Source: Thermodesulfatator sp.
Lineage (GTDB): Bacteria; Desulfobacterota; Thermodesulfobacteria; Thermodesulfobacteriales; Thermodesulfobacteriaceae
NCBI GenBank assembly: GCA_026993045.1
Contig: JALWWR010000114.1
Coordinates: 5,213 to 17,159 of the forward strand
DNA: 11,947 nucleotides
Direction of reading: 5' to 3'
Every line of letters starts with the position of its first letter. Position 1 is the first letter of the stretch. Shown here piece by piece: positions 7,250 to 11,947 of this stretch. The notes under the pieces are model-generated. The model was not told the origin of the DNA. It saw only the letters and a list, made by a program, of their open reading frames with translations, and searched no databases. Both the position numbers and the translations under genes were made by a program.

Positions 7250-8739
7250 CAGGCCTCCGGCCTAAGATGGGGAAAGAGGATTACCTCCCGGATGGAAGGG
7301 GCATCCGTAAATAACATCACGATGCGGTCAATTCCGAGGCCTTCTCCGGCGGCCGGAGGCATACCGTATTCTAGGGCCCGGATGAAGTCTTCGTCTATCT
7401 CGGGATGAACTTCCAGGTCGTCGGCCAGTCTCTTTTGAATCTGTTCTTCAAAACGGGCCCGCTGGTCTCGGGGGTCGTTCAATTCTGAGAAGGCGTTGGC
7501 AATCTCTCGGCCGGCAACGATGAGTTCAAAACGGTCGGTTATAGAAGGGTCTTGTTCGTTACGGCGGGCTAAGGGCGAGATTTCCACCGGAAACTCGGTG
7601 ATAAAGGTAGGTTGTATCAGCTTGGGTTCCACCAGGGCGTCAAAGAGCTTGGCCCATAGTTTCTGTAACACCGGCTCCCGGGGGTCCATCTTGATCCCTT
7701 GGGCCTGGGCCAACTCCAAGATCTTTTCTCGAGAATTTAGCACTTCTTCGGGGACCCCTCCAATCTCCAGGAGGGCCTTTTTAAAGGGTATCCGGGGCCA
7801 AGGGGGGGTGAAGTCTAACTCTTGCCCCTGATAAGTGATCCGGTTTGAGCCGTAAAGTTCCTGGGCCAGCCCCACCAAGATCTCCTCCGTGCGCCGCATG
7901 AGGTCCTCATGGGTGGCATAGGCCTCGTAAAATTCTAGCATGGTGAATTCAGGGTTGTGTTGGGTGGAGACCCCTTCGTTTCGGAAATTGCGATTTAATT
8001 CAAAGACCCGTTCGAAGCCTCCTACGAGGAGGCGTTTCAAGTAGAGTTCAGGCGCGATGCGGAGGTAGAGATCTCGTTCCAAGGCGTGGTGATAGGTCTT
8101 AAAAGGCCGGGCCGTAGCTCCTCCTGGTATGGGTTGCATCATAGGAGTTTCTACTTCCAAAAAACCGTTTGAAATAAAGTAATCCCGCAGGTACTGAACA
8201 ATTCGGGTTCGGGTCAAGAAGATCTCCCGCACCCGCGGGTTCATGATGAGGTCCACATAGCGCCTTCGATACCGGAGCTCGGTATCCCTTAAACCGTGAA
8301 ACTTTTCCGGAAGGGGCCGAAAGGCCTTGGTGACCAAGCGCAAATCTCGGACCAAGAGGGTGAGCTCCCCGGTCTTGGTCCGGAAAAGAGGGCCTTCTAC
8401 TCCCAGGATGTCTCCAATATCGTAATACTTTTTGAAGAGTTTGAACTTTTCTTCCCCGACTTCGTCTCTTTTTACGAAGATCTGAATCCGGCCGGTCTGG
8501 TCTTGGATATGGCCGAAGACGGCCTTGCCGAAATCCCTCCGGGCCATAAGACGGCCGGCCAACTTAAAAGTCTGGTTTAGCCTTTCCAAGGCTTCTTGAT
8601 CGTAGTCACGATATAGTTCTTGCAATATTCCCGCCCGATCCGTAGGGCGAAAATCGTTAGGGAACAAGGGCTCCCCTAAGGCCTCCAATTCCTCGGCTTT
8701 TTTGCGACGGGCTTCCAAGATTCCCTTTTCCTCTTTCAC
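7249..8739 (-). CDS. lysS: Lysyl-tRNA synthetase, class II
   Basis: It charges tRNA-Lys with lysine using ATP in the cytoplasm. The 496-residue length is normal for bacterial class II LysRS. The N-terminal OB-fold anticodon-binding domain (about 57-140) contains AGRLMARRDFGKAVFGHIQD. The catalytic core has motif 2 FRNEGVSTQHNPEFTMLE (252-269) and motif 3 GEGLGIDRIVMLFT (465-478). The segment EVETPMMQPIPGGATARPF (195-213) is also typical. The start is GTG at 8739 with GGGAGG six bases upstream; no better ATG is in frame. It is the first gene of the lysS-lolC-lolD-bamA-rpmB operon. The linkage is functionally odd because a tRNA synthetase leads an envelope-biogenesis operon. I see no T-box or leader peptide in the 163 bases upstream. 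Identification is secure. Confidence 0.97.
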   Translation of the reverse strand: MKEEKGILEARRKKAEELEALGEPLFPNDFRPTDRAGILQELYRDYDQEALERLNQTFKLAGRLMARRDFGKAVFGHIQDQTGRIQIFVKRDEVGEEKFKLFKKYYDIGDILGVEGPLFRTKTGELTLLVRDLRLVTKAFRPLPEKFHGLRDTELRYRRRYVDLIMNPRVREIFLTRTRIVQYLRDYFISNGFLEVETPMMQPIPGGATARPFKTYHHALERDLYLRIAPELYLKRLLVGGFERVFELNRNFRNEGVSTQHNPEFTMLEFYEAYATHEDLMRRTEEILVGLAQELYGSNRITYQGQELDFTPPWPRIPFKKALLEIGGVPEEVLNSREKILELAQAQGIKMDPREPVLQKLWAKLFDALVEPKLIQPTFITEFPVEISPLARRNEQDPSITDRFELIVAGREIANAFSELNDPRDQRARFEEQIQKRLADDLEVHPEIDEDFIRALEYGMPPAAGEGLGIDRIVMLFTDAPSIREVILFPHLRPEA

Positions 8740-8832
8740 GGCAAGCCTCCCTCTAGCTTAAAGATTTACCTTTTTGGGGTAGAGTTTTTGCTTATATCTT
8801 CCCTTCAAGGAGACCTTCTCTAAAGTCTCTTA

Positions 8833-8861
8833 ACGATAGGGCCTTTTTTGAGATGCTTCAA
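8833..8861 (-). promoter_or_regulatory. Candidate promoter of the lysS operon
   Basis: The minus strand reads TTGAAG (8861-8856), a 17-base spacer, then TATCGT (8838-8833); each hexamer matches 4 of 6. The start site would be near 8826 and the leader about 87 bases. A 5-bp inverted repeat GAGAC/GTCTC (8825-8829 with 8810-8814, loop 10) lies near the start of that leader. The rest of the 163-base gap between lysS and the helicase (8740-8902) shows nothing else I can name. No clear terminator follows the helicase, so lysS may also be read through from it. Confidence 0.3.
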
Positions 8862-8902
8862 GGTTAAAAGCGCTGGAGTCCCTCTAGTGATCTTTGGGAG
8901 GC

Positions 8903-10501
8903 CTAAAAGAGGCCTTGTTGGGCTGGTTTTGGGCGGGGCCTTTTTGGTTCTCGAAAAGGCAAAGAAGCCAACCATCGCGAGACTCGACCTGGCAAGGGCC
9001 GTCCAAAAAGAAAACGCCGCTTTGCCCAACTCCACACCACTCCCTCTTTGGCTCGGGTCAAGGCCACATATAGCAATCTCTTTTCTTCCGAAAGATCACT
9101 GTCAGGCAGAAGGTTAAAGGGCAGAAGCCCTTCCTCAGCCCCAGCCAGGATCACCACCGGGGCCTCTAATCCTTTGGCCCCATGGATGGTAAGGAGGTTA
9201 ACGCCTTCCCTGGAAACCTTCAAAAGGTCGGGAGCTCGGAGAAGTTTTAGCCGAGCTAAAAGGATCTCCTTTTCTTCTTCAAGATCTAGGAATTGGGAAG
9301 CCTCAGGCCATATTTTCTGCAAGTCTTCCGTAAGCCTTGGTCGGGAAAGTCCCCCTTCGAGTCTTTTTTGGATCTCTTGTAGGCGGCTCTGGGCCTCTTC
9401 TTCGGGTTCGGCCAAAGGAAGCCCTTCTTTTAAAAAGGCCTCTTTCAAAGGTTTTAAGAGCTGGCGCAAACGAGCGAGTACAAGGAGATCCCCTGGGGCG
9501 TAGGACCGGACTTGTCCTTTTTCTAAGGTGGTCCCTCCCACCAGGCGGGAGACCTCTTTGGCTAAACCTACGGCTTCAGACTGCTCCGAAGAGAAGGCGT
9601 ATCCTTCAACCCAACCTCCTTCTACCGAGGCCGCTAGGTTATGCCTTATCTCAAAAGGGTCTTCTCGCCATCTTTCTGCTATTTCCAAAATCCGAGAGGG
9701 CACCCGATAACTTTTGCTAAGAAAAAGTATCTTGAGGTCTGGGGAGAGGGTCTGAAGATGAGGCTTGAGTTTTTGGGGATCGGCTCGCCGGAACCCATAG
9801 ATAGCTTGGGCCGGATCTCCCACCAGGAAAAAGGTAGCTCCCTTAAAGAACTTCAAAAATTCTATGATCTCAGGAGAAAGATCCTGATATTCATCAATTA
9901 GGAGGTGGTAGTCCTTAAAAGTGCCACGTTTGCCCTTGAAGACTGCAAGCAACCGATAATAGTCATAAGAGTGGGTGGCCTCTAAATAACGCTCGTATTC
10001 TTGGAAAAAGGCCTGGTATTCTGGTCTTTCCCGGCCCCTGAACTCTAGAAGGCGTTTAGGGGAAAGCCGGCTCTTATCTTTCTTTAAAAGCCTTTTAAAA
10101 AAGGCCAAGCTTTCTTCTTCTGAAAGAAGACGAGGAGGCTGATCGGAAGCCTCAGCCAATAAAGAATAAGCTAAAGCATGAAAGGTCTCTATGCGGGGAT
10201 CAGGGCTCCCCAGGGTTTTAATACGGTTCCGCAACTCCGCCCGGGTGCGGAGGGTGAAAGTCAAAAGGAAGATCTTTTCCGGAGGGACGCCTTGGTCCAG
10301 CAACCAAAGGACCCGGGCTAAAAGCACCCGGGTTTTCCCGGCCCCAGGCCCTGCCACTACTAGGGCCGATCCTGGATAAGTGGCGGCCTTTTCTTGGTCA
10401 GGATCTAATCCCAAGGTCTTGTAATCCACCGGTAATTCTTTATACCTTAGGGCATGTCCCTTTACCACCGTTTGAAGAGGCTTATCGGTCGGGCCTTGCA
10501 T
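8903..10501 (-). CDS. Compact UvrD/Rep-type superfamily 1A DNA helicase
   Basis: An ATP-dependent 3'-5' DNA helicase of the UvrD/Rep/PcrA group, 532 residues against roughly 670-730 for those proteins. Motifs in order: Q motif around Gln36, Walker A GPGAGKT (51-57), Ia LTFTLRTRAEL (80-90), Ib TFHALAYSL (106-114), II DEYQD (203-207), III VGDPAQAIYGFRRAD (227-241), IV SKSYRVPSR (262-270), V LLTIHGAKGLEAPVVI (436-451), VI RLLYVALTRAKE (475-486). All catalytic motifs are intact. The shortening lies mainly between motifs IV and V (about 170 residues), where the 2B subdomain is inserted. The C-terminal tail is Pro/Arg/Lys-rich and ends QQGLF, resembling a sliding-clamp-binding motif. The substrate and pathway are unknown; repair is likely. 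The ATG at 10501 lies inside ttcA. GTG at 10468 or 10429 is a possible alternative, and 10429 would remove the overlap. No clear Shine-Dalgarno decides between them. Confidence 0.9.
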   Translation of the reverse strand: MQGPTDKPLQTVVKGHALRYKELPVDYKTLGLDPDQEKAATYPGSALVVAGPGAGKTRVLLARVLWLLDQGVPPEKIFLLTFTLRTRAELRNRIKTLGSPDPRIETFHALAYSLLAEASDQPPRLLSEEESLAFFKRLLKKDKSRLSPKRLLEFRGRERPEYQAFFQEYERYLEATHSYDYYRLLAVFKGKRGTFKDYHLLIDEYQDLSPEIIEFLKFFKGATFFLVGDPAQAIYGFRRADPQKLKPHLQTLSPDLKILFLSKSYRVPSRILEIAERWREDPFEIRHNLAASVEGGWVEGYAFSSEQSEAVGLAKEVSRLVGGTTLEKGQVRSYAPGDLLVLARLRQLLKPLKEAFLKEGLPLAEPEEEAQSRLQEIQKRLEGGLSRPRLTEDLQKIWPEASQFLDLEEEKEILLARLKLLRAPDLLKVSREGVNLLTIHGAKGLEAPVVILAGAEEGLLPFNLLPDSDLSEEKRLLYVALTRAKEGVVWSWAKRRFLFGRPLPGRVSRWLASLPFREPKRPRPKPAQQGLF

Positions 10502-11197
10502 CGCTATCAGATGTTGGCCCCTGGGGATCGGATTCTCATCGCCCTTTCTGGAGGGGCGGACAGTTTGGTGTTGACTTATTTTCTAGCGGAGTGGCGAAAA
10601 AAAGTGCGCTTTGAGTATCAACTGGCGGCGGTCCATCTGGACATGAATTTTCCCCGGGGGCCGGAATACGAAGAGGGGGTGGAAAGGCTAGCGCGTTTTT
10701 GCGAGACCTTAGAAGTCCCCTTCCATCTCATCTCCACCGACTGCGGCCCCCAGGCCCTAGAGGCCGCGGATCGGGGGAAACCCTCCCCCTGTTTTGTTTG
10801 TTCCTGGCACCGGCGGAAACACCTCTTTAAAATGGCCGGAAAGGAAAGATACAACAAGATTGCCTTCGGACATCACAGGGATGATTTAGTGGTGACTTTC
10901 TTCTTGAATATGTGCTTTCACGGGGAGCTTTCCACTATTTTACCGGTCCAGGAGATGTTTAAAGGAGAGATCTATCTCATCCGTCCCTTGATCTTGGTAG
11001 AAAAAGAGGCCTTAAAGGCCTTTGTCCGCCAGAAGGGTTTTCCCCTTCTTGAAAATCCCTGTCCCTTTTCGGGGGAGACCCGGCGGGTCTTCATGGAGCG
11101 TTGGCTGGAGGAACATCTTTATACCATCAACCCCAAGGTCCGAGGTTCGGTCTTCCGGGCTATATTTAATTGGCGTCCGGAGTATCTTCCCCGGTAA
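10454..11197 (+). CDS. ttcA: TtcA-family tRNA 2-thiocytidine synthetase (PP-loop ATPase)
   Basis: TtcA adenylates C32 of certain tRNAs and replaces the 2-oxygen by sulfur using a [4Fe-4S] cluster. The 247-residue protein has the PP-loop SGGADS (32-37), the Cys pair CFVC (Cys113, Cys116) followed by WHRRKHLF, GHHRDDLVVTFFLNM (139-153), which matches the TtcA GHHRDD signature, and a third Cys in NPCPFSGETRR (Cys203). These three Cys would be the cluster ligands. The PP-loop has Ala where TtcA usually has Lys (SGGKDS). The N-terminal helix LKRLIGRALHRYQML before the PP-loop supports a start at or near ATG 10454, although only a weak, badly spaced AGGG precedes it. It is divergent from the helicase, whose longest form overlaps it by 48 bases. 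Another tRNA thiolase of the TtcA/TtuA superfamily is the main alternative. Confidence 0.85.
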   Translation: MSLYHRLKRLIGRALHRYQMLAPGDRILIALSGGADSLVLTYFLAEWRKKVRFEYQLAAVHLDMNFPRGPEYEEGVERLARFCETLEVPFHLISTDCGPQALEAADRGKPSPCFVCSWHRRKHLFKMAGKERYNKIAFGHHRDDLVVTFFLNMCFHGELSTILPVQEMFKGEIYLIRPLILVEKEALKAFVRQKGFPLLENPCPFSGETRRVFMERWLEEHLYTINPKVRGSVFRAIFNWRPEYLPR

Positions 11198-11244
11198 TAG
11201 GAGTGGGACTTCCATAGAGCTTTCCCGTTGGAATTTGCTCTCGG

Positions 11245-11272
11245 TTTACTTCTCGGTTAAAGGCTTTATCTT
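11245..11272 (+). promoter_or_regulatory. Weak promoter candidate before the FmdB-type gene
   Basis: TTTACT (11245-11250), a 16-base spacer, then TATCTT (11267-11272); each hexamer matches 4 of 6. The 109-base gap between ttcA and the FmdB-type gene otherwise holds an imperfect hairpin (11217-11240) without a T-run and short inverted repeats next to the ribosome-binding site. The gene may equally be co-transcribed with ttcA. Confidence 0.22.
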
Positions 11273-11290
11273 ATAGCTTCGAGACCTATA

Positions 11291-11300
11291 AAGGAGGTGA
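11291..11300 (+). promoter_or_regulatory. Near-perfect Shine-Dalgarno of the FmdB-type gene
   Basis: AAGGAGGTGA, almost fully complementary to the 16S rRNA tail, six bases before ATG 11307. This suggests high translation of the small protein and fixes its start. Confidence 0.85.
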
Positions 11301-11306
11301 AAGGCT

Positions 11307-11519
11307 ATGCCTATTTACGAGTTCCGCTGTCAAGATTGTGGCGAGCGTTTCGAAAAGCTCTGTTTCAGCGCTCGAGATGAAAAAGACGCCCGTTGTCCCC
11401 GTTGCGGAAGTACTCGCACCAGTAAGGAATTTTCTAGCTTTGCCTGCGGGTTAGGGGGAGGCGGTTTAGGGTTCGGTTCCTGCGGTTCCGGAAGGCCGGG
11501 AGGATTCGGTTTCGGCTGA
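11307..11519 (+). CDS. FmdB-family zinc ribbon protein
   Basis: A 70-residue protein starting MPIYEFRCQDCGERFE, the standard opening of the FmdB/CxxC zinc ribbon family. Two knuckles, Cys8/Cys11 and Cys30/Cys33, would bind one Zn. The family is named after a putative regulator of formylmethanofuran dehydrogenase, but its actual role is not established. The C-terminal third (46-70) is Gly-rich (GGGGLGFG, GGFGFG) with two further Cys (47, 59), similar to Ser/Gly-rich tails seen in the family. The start is certain from AAGGAGGTGA six bases upstream. A GC-rich hairpin begins ten bases after the stop. It lies between ttcA and a DedA gene, all on plus; no functional link is evident. Confidence 0.9.
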   Translation: MPIYEFRCQDCGERFEKLCFSARDEKDARCPRCGSTRTSKEFSSFACGLGGGGLGFGSCGSGRPGGFGFG

Positions 11520-11529
11520 GCCTAAATCC

Positions 11530-11549
11530 AAGGGGCCGGCAGGCCCCTT
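11530..11549 (+). terminator. GC-rich hairpin after the FmdB-type gene
   Basis: AAGGGGCC (11530-11537) pairs fully with GGCCCCTT (11542-11549) around the 4-base loop GGCA. The downstream tract is TC-rich with only one run of four T (11562-11565), so it is a weak intrinsic terminator at best. It ends nine bases before the GTG of the DedA gene, so it could instead affect translation of that gene. Confidence 0.5.
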
Positions 11550-11558
11550 CCTCCTTCG

Positions 11559-11947
11559 GTGTTTTCCGATCTAGTCTCTTTCCTTTTAGAAACCATTGGC
11601 CGTTTGGGTTACGTGGGGATCTTTGTCCTCATGGCCCTAGAGTCTTCCCTATTTCCTTTTCCCAGTGAAGTAGTGGTTCCTCCTGCGGCTTATCTAGCCG
11701 CCAAGGGCGAGATGAATCTAGGGGGGGTAATTTTAGCAGGTTTGGGGGGAAGCATAGCCGGGGCCTGGTTCAATTACTTTTTGGCCTTAAAATTGGGTCG
11801 GCCAGCCCTGGTCAAGTTCCTCAAACGCTATGGAGGATATCTTTTCCTCTCAGAGGCCGCCTTAGAGAGGGTGGAGACCTTTTTTGAACGCCACGGTCAT
11901 ATAAGCACCTTTGTGGGCCGTCTTCTACCTGGGATCCGGCAATACGT
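11559..11947 (+). CDS. DedA-family membrane protein, 5' part only
   Basis: The frame is open from GTG 11559 to the window end, giving 129 codons of an incomplete gene. DedA (VTT-domain) proteins are inner-membrane proteins; some members recycle the lipid carrier undecaprenyl phosphate across the membrane. The N-terminus [20 protein letters not shown] is followed by [20 protein letters not shown] (about 22-41), matching the family ExxxPxPSE motif. Next come a Gly-rich segment ([21 protein letters not shown]) and [12 protein letters not shown] near the cut, the conserved GRxxPGxR motif. The GTG is preferred because the length before the LGYVGIF segment fits the family and an in-frame stop (11523-11525) lies just upstream. 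There is no Shine-Dalgarno. The DedA membership is firm, the exact start less so, and the substrate is unknown. Confidence 0.88.
   Translation, partial: MFSDLVSFLLETIGRLGYVGIFVLMALESSLFPFPSEVVVPPAAYLAAKGEMNLGGVILAGLGGSIAGAWFNYFLALKLGRPALVKFLKRYGGYLFLSEAALERVETFFERHGHISTFVGRLLPGIRQY

Noticed and set aside
8810..8829. 5-bp inverted repeat GAGAC/GTCTC in the lysS leader as a terminator or T-box-like element
   Set aside because: It is too short, has a 10-base loop and no T-run, and none of the conserved T-box features are present.
9048..9503. Open frame of 151 codons on plus, opposite the helicase
   Set aside because: It is antisense to a protein with intact SF1A motifs, is Ser/Arg-rich as expected from a shadow frame, and has no recognisable domain or ribosome-binding site.
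11217..11240. Hairpin after ttcA (GAGC with GCTC outside, TTCC with GGAA inside)
   Set aside because: The stem is short with a 1-by-3 internal loop and no T-run follows, so I do not call it a terminator.
1..11947. Defence island, mobile element, CRISPR array or toxin-antitoxin module
   Set aside because: I found no direct-repeat arrays, transposase or integrase motifs, or effector domains. The small Cys-rich proteins belong to known housekeeping-type families, and the helicase alone is not evidence of a defence system.

Overview
The window reads as ordinary chromosomal DNA from a Gram-negative, probably thermophilic bacterium. The proteins are rich in Glu, Lys, Arg and Leu, genes are packed with overlaps, and an outer-membrane assembly protein (BamA) and a lipoprotein-sorting ABC transporter are present. 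The overall style (extra N-terminal domain on BamA, a single LolC/E-type permease, lysS in front of the lol genes) would fit Thermodesulfobacteriota or a related desulfobacterial lineage. That placement is inference from memory of these families, not from a search.

Layout. At the left, a 50-residue RCKP-type rubredoxin-like protein (minus) is divergent from a bifunctional (p)ppGpp synthetase/hydrolase (rel/spoT, plus). Their 131-base spacer holds a clear promoter for the small protein whose -35 hexamer overlaps, on the other strand, a possible -35 for rel. The 3' end of rel overlaps the 3' end of rpmB (L28) by four bases. rpmB is the last gene of a tight minus-strand operon, lysS > lolC/E > lolD > bamA > rpmB (8739 down to 2468). 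In it, successive genes overlap by 1, 8 and 29 bases, or are separated by 13, and strong Shine-Dalgarno sequences lie inside or at the end of the preceding gene. Upstream of lysS, also on minus, is a compact UvrD/Rep-type helicase (8903-10501). Divergent from it is a TtcA-family tRNA thiolase, and the longest forms of these two genes overlap at their 5' ends. The right part holds a small FmdB-type zinc ribbon protein, a GC-rich hairpin, and the first 129 codons of a DedA-family membrane protein cut by the window edge.

How the genes fit together. The operon joins an aminoacyl-tRNA synthetase and a ribosomal protein with two steps of outer-membrane biogenesis: release of lipoproteins from the inner membrane (LolC/E plus LolD) and insertion of beta-barrel proteins (BamA). 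It points tail-to-tail at the stringent-response gene that down-regulates ribosome production. TtcA (tRNA s2C modification), L28 and LysS add to a translation theme. The helicase, the two small Cys-rich proteins and DedA are housekeeping or accessory genes with no obvious partner here.

I see no CRISPR array, insertion sequence, prophage, tRNA, rRNA, toxin-antitoxin pair or defence island. No gap between genes exceeds about 165 bases. I do not find a clear undescribed multi-gene system. The points most worth a second look are the possible clamp-binding tail of the compact helicase, the extra domain of BamA, the rel/rpmB tail overlap, and the 5' overlap of helicase and ttcA.
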